Of a stretch of 64,000 bases of DNA, positions 23,166 to 35,192 are shown in pieces. The notes beneath the pieces were generated by a model. That model was not told where the DNA came from. It searched no databases and saw nothing but the letters and a program-made list of their open reading frames with translations. A program made the translations under genes and the position numbers. Source of the DNA: Thelephora terrestris (taxonomy: Eukaryota > Basidiomycota > Agaricomycetes > Thelephorales > Thelephoraceae); contig WIUZ02000011.1 of NCBI GenBank assembly GCA_015956445.1, positions 310,001-374,000 on the forward strand, given 5' to 3'. The first letter of the stretch is position 1. Each line of letters begins with the position of its first letter.

Positions 23166-26100
23166 GCACTCTGAATCTGACCCGTTGCTGCAAATACCGA
23201 AGAGGGTACAGCATCGGCCATTCCGATTTAAGAACGTTATGCTCGCCGTGACGAGAGCGGCATCAACGAATACAATGTCTCAAAAGATGACCACGATAGA
23301 AGGTGCACCGAGGGCTTGAGAAACCGCGAGCGACATATCGGGTACAGGAGACCGAACGGATGGTCCAAATCCTTCTTGTATGGACCGAACGACTTAGTTG
23401 ATCATACTAATATAGGGATAATTGATACGTAGAATTCCGGTTTTGGGTCGTTGAATACCCTCGCCAAGTTCCACGCACTAGATTGTGGACCATTTCGCGC
23501 TGCTTTTTGCGGAGGGCGAGGCTGTCGGGCTCTTTCTCGATCCCCTCTTACCTGATCCTGAATATCGACCAGTCGATCCTTTGCCCTTTGCATGTCTCCC
23601 GGCTGAGTCCACAGCTCCTGAACAGATTGATGCAGCGGCTCCGGGTTTTCGATCATGTCCTTGAGCCGGCTGAGCTCGTAGTCAAACAGGCCGACGTAGT
23701 TATCAAGGGAGTGCGGCGACTGTTGACCGATCGCCCGGGTTTCCTCCTCGAGTTGCTCGCGAACTTCTGCAGACAAGGAGTGATACTTTATCCACAACAT
23801 GCCTAACCAACCCGTAGGGTCACCAGCGGATTCTTTGATAGATCGGAGGATGTTCGGGTTCTGGATGCATCTTTTCATCGATGGTGAGTCCCTGTACAAG
23901 ATTGCGGGGAATTTGCACGCCAGTTCCCACAGTTTCGGGTGCGCGTGGAGGCAATTGCGCAAAGGTGCTAAGTTTGCTATGGCCAGCAGAACCTGAACGC
24001 CAGCGACTGTGATTTCAGGGGGTATCTCCTTGTGCAGGTATTCGCCGATAGCGGTCGACCATACGTTCACCAAGTCTTCTGCTCTCTTCGTAGCGTTGGG
24101 ATCGCTAGGGTCATTGAAGGCAGCCTCGGACGTGAAGAGGAGGCCGTCAAGCTCCGGAAGCACTAGCAGAGACATCCCCCGAAGACGTATGAAATCCTTT
24201 TTCCCCAGGAGCTGAATCATCGCGTCGGCGAGAGATGAACTCCTGAACTTGTCGTATGCAGCGACGCCACGGCGTTTTTTCGCAGTGGAATTGACGACAA
24301 TGGAGCGGAAGGCGTGGTAGATGGGTTCTTCGTGGGCGGCTGGAATTTGGGTTGGAGATATGTGGAAGAGGAGGAAGTCAAGGACGTCCTTGGGATCTTC
24401 GATGGGCGGTATGCTCTTGCCTGGCGAATTCATACCCTTCAACGAGAGTCTTGCCGGATGCCAGAGCTTAGGGTCGTTGTTGACGAGACCCATGAGGGTT
24501 CCAAAGAGTGCGTAGCTTTGAACGCGAATCCGTTCCTCGCGGAGTGAAACCACAAGCGACAAGGCGTCGCTAGCGGAGGTTATATCGACAGGAGTCTTGC
24601 TTGTGAAAGCCTCCCCTAGTTTGTCGAAGATCTCGTCGATAAGCGAGGGGATTTTATCGCTGTGCCAACGGGTCACTTGCGGCCAAAAACGTTGTAACAA
24701 GCACTGACCTTCGATCTTTGACGAGAAGACCCTGGGATTGTGGCACGTTACCAACCATCATGTTGATGACGAAAAGGCAGTCGGCGACGACAAAGTCGGG
24801 AAGCGCGTCACACGCGACGGAGTACCCCAAGAAGCCCTTGACATCCTCTGGCAGCGAACTTTGCGCTTGCAGAGACTCCCACGCGCGATATTGAAGTATG
24901 TGACTCAACCAGCAGTGGTGTGATCTGCCGAGCTTGAAGCTTGACCACGGAATTTCTTGCTCGACACCAAACGCCCAATCGACAACGTAAAATGTAGATT
25001 CGAGATCGAAATCGCCATCGAGCCTGAGGTCGCTGTCCCAAAGCGGCTGAGTCTTGTGATCGACGGACTGGACCTGGTGTCTGAGGGTATCATCGACGCC
25101 ATAGAGGCAACGCCGCTGAAGATAGAGATGCAACAGGGCTTTAGCGCTCCCCAACGCTCGGTTTCTCGCTCCGGGTTGAAGGAGGGTCTTCCCATTGGCC
25201 GAACGCCAGAGCGAGTCGCGTAAGGCTTGGTAGACGTCCAGTATGGGGACCAACTCGGACTTGATGCGGCTGTCCCAGGTCATTTCTGGAATGTACGCTA
25301 TGATCGCCATGGATGACTCCGGGGCTTTGGTTATTCTGAACATCGTGGTGATGCAGTTTGAGTCACCGTAAATTCCATCTTCCTCCTTAATGAGCGTATG
25401 TTGGGGGAGTGGGTTGTGGTGCAATGTGGCACTCAGATGGTCTTGGCAACTCCGGATGAGCATATGCAGGAGGGCCATCGCACTTTCGTATGCCTGGGTT
25501 TGCATTGCTGATCGGACAATTCCGTCTGTCAGGAATTCAAACGACTTGCACAAGCAGTCATATATCTGGAAAGGGGGTACATTGCGGACGTTCGAGGGCC
25601 AATTGATTTCCGGAATGAATCGAGCTATTGCGACGACAGCGTCCGACGTGCTGGCAAACGGGGAGATCGTTGGAATGCAGTTGGCGTCAGAAACACGAGT
25701 GCTGTCTGCCTCTTCCGGAGTTGACAAGGTTTCGACTGGGGTTTGAGGCGGTGGTGCGGGTTCTTCGTCGGTTGGCCTCGTAAGGGTTACTGTAGTAGTT
25801 GATTGTCGGGCCACCTCGGACAGCCGACGTTGATGCTTCTTTACAAGGGAGATGGCATAGCGGAGGGCAACGGATACAGGCGTCTGGAACGGGCATGTTT
25901 CCCAGAATATCGAGGCGAACACGGTGAACAGGTAGAAGAGGACGCCGAAACCGGTGAAAGCGGCGATGACAGCCGAGACCGTCTGACTGAGGCCCCACAG
26001 ATATTGTGCCAGCGCATAACCGAGGAGGAGTACCGAGACTTGGATGACGAGGGGGATACAATCCATGACGATCCTGAAGCGCCAAGTGGTCATCCCCCTG

Positions 26101-26458
26101 ATTCTGGGTTCCCTCTGATGGCCCCGTTCGACGAGAGATCCTTCGATGTGTGGATTGAGCCATTGTTTCCCAAGCATGGCTAGGAATGCGGCAAGCAGTG
26201 CGCTCGCCAGAGAGGCGAACAGAATGCATTGGACCTGAATCGCGGAAGCACTTGGACCTGACGGCACTGGAACGTTGGACTGATTCGGAATTCCCGAGGT
26301 GGCGTTGAGCAACATTTGGAGGACGGCGAAGCTCATCTCGGCGTAATCCGGTCGCAGTTCCCGCTGTACGTCGACGATAAATGCCCCCACCACCGCTGAG
26401 AATAGACCAGCCTGGTTCCTTGTCAATCCCGAGATCCAGTGCGATCGCATTGAACTCA

Positions 26459-27997
26459 CATCAGCAAAACCGATCGGCCGCTGTGCGGCTCTGTGGTGCT
26501 GTGGCGACCGATCGTCACAGATACATGCCACCCCTCCACAGGACGGTCACAGCACCACAGCAGCTCGGCTAAATGGGTCGCTGGGTCGCTGTGGCACCTG
26601 TGGTGTTGTATGCCATATGTCGAGGGTTGGGTGATTTTTTCAGGGGGCGGCGGACTTGGGGTTTGATATATAAAAAAGCATCGGCTATATTCAAAGCATG
26701 TATGGTACTCTAAACGATTGTCCTATATAATAGTAGGGTTGCCCAATTCAGTTAACGTTGAAGGACAAGGGTGCGGCGAAAGGAGGGAGTTGTGGTATGG
26801 TAAATATTGAAGGATGCACCATCCATGAGGGTTTGATCTGGGAGATCCTGAGTGAGCACGCGATGGGTATCAGCAGCCACCAAACAGTTATGAAAGAGGA
26901 CGGGAATTGATTACCTTTCCCTTGCCCGGGAACTGGAACAGTCAGCCAGATGCTTGCGGAGAGGGCAAATTTGAGGTGATTGAGAGGGTACTCCAGAAAT
27001 TAGTGTTCACATCCCCCCTAGTAGCCTTAAGTATGTCACTCGGGCAAGGAATGTTGTTGAGCAGGTAGAGTGTAATACTATACTACTACATGGATACTCT
27101 AATCCTTACCTGAAGGGGAGAGGCTTTATAGTTGCTAGTGGGGGAGAGAGAGAGAGAAGCGATTGATTGATCTATCTACACATGAGGGGTATATATATCT
27201 ATCTACTCTATTGGTGTCACATCTATACAGTGTGACTGATGCAGGGTCCGTGTGGCGGCTTAAGGCACGCGCGCGTCATACCGATCGATCGGATCACTGA
27301 TGTGATACCGTCCCTTCAGGTCGCTTGATCAGCGCTCTCCGGCATCAGCTCTCGCTTGAAGCGGTGGAGCCGGTTGACCCGTTGCCGGGCATAGACCTCC
27401 GGTTCAACAAATGTGAACCATAGGCATTGAATGGAGAGGCGGAACGGAGAGACCAAAGACACTGAACAGATGTGTGGGGTGACTGAGGTGTCCAGCGGAG
27501 ATACAGAACGGGAGTGTCTTGGACCAGAATGTTTGGTGCCAGGGATATTGGGGATGCTGGATGGAGACATTTGACGGAGACGTTGAAAAGAGGTGTTTGA
27601 TGGAGATGTTGAGCAGGGGCATTTGACGGAGACACTGAACGGAGGTCTGTGTAATGAGTAAATGGCCTGTGGCCCATGGTGAATCAATATGCCAAATGGA
27701 ATAAAACACATACACGCACACTAAATATTCAGAAAAACCTTGAGGTTTGGAATGTGTGGGAGGGGCCTGCCATTGTGAAAGAGAAGTGAACGAAGAGGAC
27801 GTGTCGCATTTGCTGAAGTCCAAATTCCCAGGTATCGGCAATTTCCGGGTAGACCTGTGCGGGAAAAGGATCAACTGCCACAGCGCTCCAGCATCCCAGA
27901 CTCCCAGCAGATACCACAGCGTGACAGCGCAACAGACGATCGAGAGGTACCTAAACGCCCACTCCAGTGCCACAGCCGCCGATCGGTTTTGCTGATG
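26459..27997. mobile_element. non-autonomous TIR DNA transposon in intron 1 of DUF6535 copy 2
   Basis: Both ends read CATCAGCAAAACCGATCGGC, with one mismatch shortly after, in inverted orientation. The flanking target CA (26457-26458 and 27998-27999) is duplicated; comparison with the uninterrupted donor in the paralogue (ACTCACGAATAT) confirms the site. Inside each end, several GCTGTGG words recur as probable subterminal repeats. There is no transposase: without the solo LTR it holds (27055-27409) the element is about 1.18 kb with no coherent frame. The family is not assigned; a 2-bp duplication other than TA is unusual. Confidence 0.75.
27055..27409 (-). mobile_element. solo LTR of the Copia element, inside the TIR transposon
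   Basis: A complete LTR in reverse orientation (TGTTGAGCAGG ... CGGTTCAACA) flanked by AATGT at 27050-27054 and 27410-27414. Very close to the LTRs at 62078 and 16309. It landed after the TIR transposon. Confidence 0.92.
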
Positions 27998-29384
27998 CAC
28001 GAATATCAGCGTGGCGTTGAGATCGTCGCAATGCTTGTTGCGGAGATCTTTTTCACACTCGTCTGCCTCTCTGTTGAACATCTCGTAGAAGTGCCTGCAA
28101 GGATCTACCTTGTCAGGGCCACTCTTCACCCTTCAGGTACCAGTGCTGTTGGTGAGTCGCAACTCCAACCAACAAGAAACAATGGGGCAAAGGGGGAACG
28201 ACTTCAGTAGTACTTATTAAAATGATTAAGACTTTGTGATGTTTTGTCTTAAAAGTGAATGATTTTTCTCATGAGTTCCTCAATGCCCCCAAGGGGGCAA
28301 ATTTTACTCATAGAGTATTAATCAAAATTATGGGGGGGACTAGGAGCCAGCTGACCGGGCACTGGTGTTCCCAATTAGGCAGGTGCCGATGGTGTGGATG
28401 ACCCGGGAGAGTGGATTGCTTATATAATGAAAAATAGACTGTGGGAATTTCCGATCAAAATTTTCCCAAAAGGGAAATTTTGATGGCTGATATAAGCAGG
28501 TCATGTGACTGGAAAAAGTGGGTTTTGGTTATGTAAGCAGGTCATGTGATCGACCAAAAAAGGAAAGTTTTGATGGCTTACATAAGCGTCTCAAAAATGA
28601 TTTTGGCATTGAATTTCCTTTTTGGGAAATTTTGATGGCTGACATAAGCGGGTCATGTGACTGGAAAAAGTGGGTGTTGATTATGTAATCAGGTCATGTG
28701 ACCGACCAAAAAAAGAAAGTTTTGATGGCTTACATAAGCGTCTCAAAAATGCGTTTGAAGGGGTCTTTCCTAAAAAGGAATTTCCTTTTTAGGAAATATT
28801 TGATGGATTACCAAAAAAGGAAATTTTGATGGCTTACATAAGCGACTCAAAAATGATTTTGACAAAAAAATCCCAAAAAGGAAATTTCCTTTTTAGGAAA
28901 GACTTTCCAAAAAAGGAAATTTTGATGGCTTACATAAGCAACTCAGAAATGATTTTGGCAAAAATTACCAAAAAAGGAAATTTCCTAAAAAGGAAATTAT
29001 GCGCTAGAAAATTCGGAAAAATGCCAGAAAAATCCTAAAAAATACCGAAAAAATTCCCACAGGTCTAGAAAGTGCCCAAAATGGTAAATCAATTCCAAAA
29101 ATATCCAAAAAATTGTTTTTCTGGCTGGAAAAATCAGGAAAAAATCCGAAAAAATTCCCAAAATTTCCAGAATATAAATAAATATTTTATTATTTTTAAA
29201 AAAAAAAATTTGGTCCATTGAATAGCCCATAATTCCAATATTAATGTATTTTTTGCCCAAAAAATTCATAAAAATCCCAAAAAATAAAAATAAAAATAGG
29301 AAAATACAAATATATCTATAACATTCATTACACCATGAAGTAAAGACCAGTTTGTGGTCATAAACCAGCCCTAAACCTAGTCCT

Positions 29385-29600
29385 GGACCTAACCTAACCT
29401 AACCTAGCCTAACCCTAACCCTAACCCTAACCTACACCTAAACCTACACCTAACCTAACCTAAACCTAACCTAACCTAACCTAACCCTAACCCTAAACCT
29501 AACCTAAACCTAACCTAAACCTAACCTAACCTAAACCTAACCTAACCTAACCTAACCTAACCTAACCCCAAACCTAACCTGCTCTAAACCCAGCCTGCCC
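29385..29600. repeat. TTAGG-type array, left arm of P1
   Basis: Tandem CCTAA units, mostly 5- and 6-bp periods (CCTAA, CCCTAA, CTAAAC), including three CCCTAA in a row near 29410. The mirror lies at 30750-30950 in the right arm. The array resembles telomere repeat DNA but is internal. Confidence 0.8.
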
Positions 29601-30749
29601 TAAACCTATCCTAGCACCAAACCTAAACCTAACTCTGACCTGGCCTAGTTCGGTCTTATCTTATCTTATCTTATCTTATCTATCTTATCCTGTCTTACCT
29701 ACCCTAGACCAAACCTAACCTGACATAGCCAACTTAACCTAGTCCACCACAGATCACCCAACCTAACCTAAAGTGGTCCACCTGACCCAGACTGATGCAG
29801 CTTGAGTTTATCTCTTCTAATCAGCTGTTATCTTATCTGGCCTTAATCTAAATACCCTAGCTAACCAACATTTAACCCAACCTCACCTGGCTCACCAGCA
29901 AGTAACTGCGCTACAGGAACACACCCTGAGCTGCACTATCCCATATCCTGTATCCAACTGTCACTCAAACACAAGAATTGTGGTGGACCTACAAGTTAGT
30001 GGACCCATAAGCCCACAGACCCACAAGTATAGGCTGCTCACTCAGCGGAGACATTTGTTATCCAACCTCACCCACGTACCACCCTCACCCTGGATTCTGT
30101 GCCAGACCACAACTTCACCACAACTCAAGTTCAACCACCTGGCCAAACCCATGTACAATCAGGTCTACAAATCCATGGATCCATAACCAACAGTCTATCA
30201 ACCTGACTTGCAGGTTTGGCCAGGTGGTTGAACTTGGGCCGTGGTGAAGTTGTGGTCTGGCACAGAATCCAGGGTGAGGGTGGTACGTGGGTGAGGTTGG
30301 ATAACAAATGTCTCCGCTGAGTGAGCAGCCTATACTTGTGGGTCTGTGGGCTTATGGGTCCACTAACTTGTAGGTCCACCACAATTCTTGTGTTTGAGTG
30401 ACAGTTGGATACAGGATATGGGATAGTGCAGCTCAGGGTGTGTTCCTGTAGCGCAGTTACTTGCTGGTGAGCCAGGTGAGGTTGGGTTAAATGTTGGTTA
30501 GCTAGGGTATTTAGATTAAGGCCAGATAAGATAACAGCTGATTAGAAGAGATAAACTCAAGCTGCATCAGTCTGGGTCAGGTGGACCACTTTAGGTTAGG
30601 TTGGGTGATCTGTGGTGGACTAGGTTAAGTTGGCTATGTCAGGTTAGGTTTGGTCTAGGGTAGGTAAGACAGGATAAGATAGATAAGATAAGATAAGATA
30701 AGATAAGACCGAACTAGGCCAGGTCAGAGTTAGGTTTAGGTTTGGTGCT

Positions 30750-30960
30750 AGGATAGGTTTAGGGCAGGCTGGGTTTAGAGCAGGTTAGGTTTGGGGTTAG
30801 GTTAGGTTAGGTTAGGTTAGGTTAGGTTTAGGTTAGGTTTAGGGTTAGGGTTAGGTTAGGTTAGGTTAGGTTTAGGTTAGGTTAGGTGTAGGTTTAGGTG
30901 TAGGTTAGGGTTAGGGTTAGGGTTAGGCTAGGTTAGGTTAGGTTAGGTCCAGGACTAGGT
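30750..30960. repeat. TTAGG-type array, right arm of P1
   Basis: Mirror of 29385-29600 read as TTAGG/TTAGGG units. Confidence 0.8.
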
Positions 30961-32966
30961 TTAGGGCTGGTTTATGACCACAAACTGGTCTTTACTTCAT
31001 GGTGTAATGAATGTTATAGATATATTTGTATTTTCCTATTTTTATTTTTATTTTTTGGGATTTTTATGAATTTTTTGGGCAAAAAATACATTAATATTGG
31101 AATTATGGGCTATTCAATGGACCAAATTTTTTTTTTAAAAATAATAAAATATTTATTTATATTCTGGAAATTTTGGGAATTTTTTCGGATTTTTTCCTGA
31201 TTTTTCCAGCCAGAAAAACAATTTTTTGGATATTTTTGGAATTGATTTACCATTTTGGGCACTTTCTAGACCTGTGGGAATTTTTTCGGTATTTTTTAGG
31301 ATTTTTCTGGCATTTTTCCGAATTTTCTAGCGCATAATTTCCTTTTTAGGAAATTTCCTTTTTTGGTAATTTTTGCCAAAATCATTTCTGAGTTGCTTAT
31401 GTAAGCCATCAAAATTTCCTTTTTTGGAAAGTCTTTCCTAAAAAGGAAATTTCCTTTTTGGGATTTTTTTGTCAAAATCATTTTTGAGTCGCTTATGTAA
31501 GCCATCAAAATTTCCTTTTTTGGTAATCCATCAAATATTTCCTAAAAAGGAAATTCCTTTTTAGGAAAGACCCCTTCAAACGCATTTTTGAGACGCTTAT
31601 GTAAGCCATCAAAACTTTCTTTTTTTGGTCGGTCACATGACCTGATTACATAATCAACACCCACTTTTTCCAGTCACATGACCCGCTTATGTCAGCCATC
31701 AAAATTTCCCAAAAAGGAAATTCAATGCCAAAATCATTTTTGAGACGCTTATGTAAGCCATCAAAACTTTCCTTTTTTGGTCGATCACATGACCTGCTTA
31801 CATAACCAAAACCCACTTTTTCCAGTCACATGACCTGCTTATATCAGCCATCAAAATTTCCCTTTTGGGAAAATTTTGATCGGAAATTCCCACAGTCTAT
31901 TTTTCATTATATAAGCAATCCACTCTCCCGGGTCATCCACACCATCGGCACCTGCCTAATTGGGAACACCAGTGCCCGGTCAGCTGGCTCCTAGTCCCCC
32001 CCATAATTTTGATTAATACTCTATGAGTAAAATTTGCCCCCTTGGGGGCATTGAGGAACTCATGAGAAAAATCATTCACTTTTAAGACAAAACATCACAA
32101 AGTCTTAATCATTTTAATAAGTACTACTGACGACTTCCCTATATCCACCCAAAGTCTACGTGGTCCAAAACGCGATGGACGAGCGTTCTCCGGTAGGTTG
32201 TCCGAATTCACAGCAGGAGTGCCGAGCCTCTATCCGATAAATCCCTATCTTCTTCTGAGGGCAGATATAGGAGCCCGAGGATGGCGCCTCAAACTGTTGC
32301 TTGATCAAGAGAGCGGTGAGGAACTCCTTTTCGTAAGCGTGTTCGCCGGTTCTTGACACAAGGCTGAGAGAGAGAGGAGAGTGAACGTTGTTCAAAGAGG
32401 TACTCGATAAGCTCTTCAGTGGCCTACAGCAAATACACCGATGCTGCAAGGAGAAGAGGACTTCCCGAGATATCAAAGATGGGGAATCCTCAGCTACTCT
32501 ACTGGTACCTATATAGGAGAGTGGCCGGGACAGAGATAACCCTATCTAATAATAACTCGGAGCAAAGAAGGGCCGAGAGTAAGCCAGAACAGTAAGCGGC
32601 CCGGAATACAGAATAGAAACGATAAAGGAATGACTAAGGGGTCAGGGTTCATGAGAGAATAAGAAAGGGGTCATGACGTCGTGTGGGAAAGGAATGACAA
32701 AGAACAATATCACATGCAAAGACTGACCAATAAGAGGACGACGCGTCAGCTCGTCCGATCGGAACAACAAAAGACCGAGTGGGGCTCGAATGGTTGAAGC
32801 GAATGTATGGGGAGTCTGGACCGGTGAAACGATGGACCGATCCAATGGCGAATAGGGCGCAAGCGCTTTCGGTGGCCGAATAAAGCGTAGTGCGAACCGG
32901 CCGTTGGATTCATCAAACTCCCTTCTTCCCAAACCAACAATCTCACCAACCAACTACTCATCCATT

Positions 32967-34690
32967 ATGCCCATGATCTCCGATCGTGTCTTCCATGCTG
33001 AGAACAGCACTGCTACCATCGAGTCTGCGGATCCACGCTCCGTACAGAACAAGGGTTACTTCCTGCCGAATGCCAACGTAGCGTACCCCAGTTATCGCGA
33101 GGTGCGACGTCACGTGTCGCCGTTTGCTGGCAACAACTGACATTGCATTCGTAGATCTTTGCGGCTGCCAACAAGGTGGATGCTCGACAACTGGAGGCGA
33201 CGATAGCCAAGCCTCCCAGCTACCTGACCATGGATGACGAGTTGTGGTACCACAACTTGATTGACCACAAGCTACAGGAGTCTATGCGCGGGGTCACGTT
33301 TGACACCGAGTTGCGTATGCCGTGGGAGACTCCGGTGGCGTCATCGCTGTGGGGTCTTCTAAAGATGGGGATCTACGACCTGGGAAACGGCGAAGGAAGG
33401 TGGCCTGGAGCGACTCGTTCGCAACACTACACAGCCGCCGTTGGTCACCGTCTTTGGTTCCTTTTGAGGACGGAACAGAAAGCGGTGAGTCAGTCTGTGC
33501 ATCCCGCTTGTGGGATAACACTGATTGGCTTGTAGAATGAGCGGCTGAAACGTGAGGTGAAGGAAGCGAAGGACGACGCCCGTAGGATGTACTCGGAGGC
33601 GTTGGACACCAAGAAGACGCTCCTCCTGATGAACGACATGCTTCGCGTGACGTTTGAGAGCGAGATGCTGGCGATGCGGGAGGAGCACAACCGGTTGGTC
33701 GAGTCATTGAAAGAACGAGACGATACCATTCAGCGGGACCTGATTGAGGTCGACCGACGGCTCAACCGGTCGGTGTGTCTTCCCCTGGTCTTTATCTGAG
33801 GGAACTCATTCCGCTTCTAGGTTGATACGTTGGACGATGCCTTGCCGTTGCTGGGCGCTCGAGTCGAGTCCATGAGCGAGCGACTGTGCCACTGTCGCAC
33901 TCGTTCGGTGGCTGCGGTTCGGGACGAGTCCGAGGACGAGTCGATTCCTGATAGGATGGCTTCCCCGATAGGTCGGGATGCCGGTTGACATATTTTGACT
34001 TGTCCACTGACATCCCCCTTAGCTTCCGACGGCTCGTACCGTACGCCTGCGTGCACCGATGGCGGGGAGGAGGTCGTTCGTGAGACGTCTGAGGAGACGG
34101 CTGTCAACCCGGTTAGCAGTTCTCCCGAGTTGGAGTACGCGGGGGAGAATGAGGTGGCCATTCCGGTTCCGCCTCCGTCGATCTCTCCGGTGCGTGGACA
34201 ACGTTCCATTCGCGCCCGTCGATGGGTTCCTTACAACGGCGCTCGTCGTCCAGCCCATCGGATGTGTCCCAGCAATCCCAACGTCGTCCGCCAGGGTGGA
34301 GACATCGAGTCCACCGTCTTATTCCAACGTGACGATGTTACAGTGTCGCCTGGATCGCAGCGAGCTGATCCCGGTGGAGTCCATCGATGTGAACGGATTA
34401 ACCAACCTTACGCTCTTGTCGGTCCAGCGTGCAGCGGAGGCTGTTCGCCTGGTGGCTCAACTGACCGAGAGAGTGGAGGGTTGGTCAGCCCAGAGGATTC
34501 TGGATCAGACTACGGTCGATTCAGTGAGGAACCGCCTACGCGCCGAAGTGCAGCTGGCCGTAGCTCATCGTCTGGAGGAAGCTCGGGTCGTCGAGATGGT
34601 CGACGAGGAAGTCGATGAGAGGCCTCGGAGGGGACGGAGGAGGAGGTTGCCAGTGCTGAGGAGTACTGGCAGACTAGGTCTTGACGTCTA
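32967..34690 (+). CDS. antisense coiled-coil protein gene inside copy C
   Basis: Plus-strand open segments: from ATG 32967 (MPMISDRVFHAENSTATIES, then GYFLPNANVAYPSYREV); from about 33160 (DARQLEATIAKPPSYLTMDD, WYHNLIDHKLQESMRG, AVGHRLWFLLRTEQKA); from 33536 (ERLKREVKEAKDDARRMYSE and a long heptad-rich helix); from about 33820 and from 34022 (acidic, then Pro-rich). Intron-like borders such as GTGAGT..TTGTAG separate them. The motif order equals that in copies A, B, D and F. No enzymatic motif recognised. Confidence 0.55.
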
Positions 34691-35192
34691 GGGTCTGTAT
34701 GCCTTAGTCCTCGTCCATAGAGTCCGTGCGGATTCAACTCCGTCGACTGGTCGTCTTGTGTCTTCGTCGTGTGGGTGCCCTTGTAATATCATCAGTGTCT
34801 TTGTCTGGTTTCCGATGACGCGTGAGTCGTGATAAGGGGTGCGATAAGATAAGAAAGGGGTATAGGTAAGGAAAGTGATCGAAAGTTGGGTGTAAAAATG
34901 GTTCAAAAAGAAGTTAAAATTCAGCACGCTGACATACCTCTGGTGGTTCGTTCGCGACCGCGAGTCGCTCCAACACACGATGAAAGGCGCTGACCTGCCT
35001 CCGTTTCGCTGGCCGTCCGACTCGTACTATACCCCTAGCAACTCCAGCACCCTCCTCAGCTATCCACCCATACGTCGCGATGCAGCGTGAAGCCCCCTCC
35101 TCCGACACGACCCCTTGTCGACCATCGCCAGTCTCCCGATAGTCTCGTGACCTCCTGCTCCTCTGGACTTCGACAAAATCCTCTAAGTCCAC

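Larger units (their letters stand above)
28205..32129. mobile_element. P1: 3.9-kb nearly perfect palindrome element
   Basis: Starts CAGTAGTACTTATTAAAATG and ends with its inverse, flanked by ACGACTT at 28198-28204 and 32130-32136. Left and right arms mirror each other through a centre near 30180 with very few differences; arm frames at 28826-29038 and 31508-31296 translate identically. Each arm holds, from outside in: the shared word CCAATTAGGCAGGTGCCGA; repeats of AAATTTTGATGGCT..ACATAAGC; an A/T-rich stretch; ACCACAAACTGGTC or its mirror; a TTAGG array; and GGACCTACAAG..GTGGACC near the centre. No transposase. Near-identity implies a young insertion or arm correction. Confidence 0.85.
28111..34934 (-). 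mobile_element. Giant LTR-like element, copy C, with palindrome P1 inside
   Basis: Ends are TGTCAGGGCC and CACGCTGACA, flanked by TACCT at 28106-28110 and 34935-34939. Subtracting P1 and its duplication leaves 2892 bp, almost equal to copy D (2888 bp). In minus orientation the TATA box (TATATAG near 32510-32516) lies about 473 bp from the element end once P1 is subtracted, the same geometry as copy A. The antisense gene (here on the plus strand) is at 32967-34690. No pol genes and no internal direct repeat. Best read as a solo giant LTR of a second subfamily; it sits in exon 1 of DUF6535 copy 2. Confidence 0.78.
23402..35192 (-). pseudogene. DUF6535-type membrane protein (copy 2), split by insertions
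   Basis: A paralogue of the gene at 8917. Exon 3 is 24659-23402 and exon 2 is 26411-24709; the intron between them (49 bp, GTCAGT..CACAG, phase 2) sits at the same place as in copy 1. Exon 2 begins AGLFSAVVGAFIVDVQREL and has QCILFASLASALLAAFLAML, KQWLNPHIEGS and a YLWGLSQTV segment. Exon 1 ends at 28001 with CDDLNATLIF. It runs back to 28110 (DPCRHFYEMFNREADE), where copy C is inserted. Coding resumes at 34939 with LAVANEPPEV, in frame across the TACCT target site, and is open to ATG 35192 (start uncertain). A TIR transposon at 26459-27997 sits 2 bp inside intron 1 and alters its donor from GTGAGT to GTGCAT. Apart from these insertions I see no stop or frameshift in the exons, so the gene was probably intact until recently. 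Confidence 0.8.

Noticed and set aside
26411-26531. ATG at 26531 as the start of the second DUF6535 gene
   Set aside because: The upstream part lies in the TIR transposon and the old intron; the paralogue shows that exon 2 begins at 26411 after a CCAG acceptor.
29385-30960. TTAGG/TTAGGG arrays as a true telomere or chromosome end
   Set aside because: Arrays are short, degenerate, in inverted pairs inside a mobile palindrome, and flanked on both sides by long unique sequence and genes.
28205-32129. Assembly artefact explaining the P1 palindrome
   Set aside because: A 7-bp target duplication and the matching empty site in copy D support a real insertion, although only long reads can settle it.
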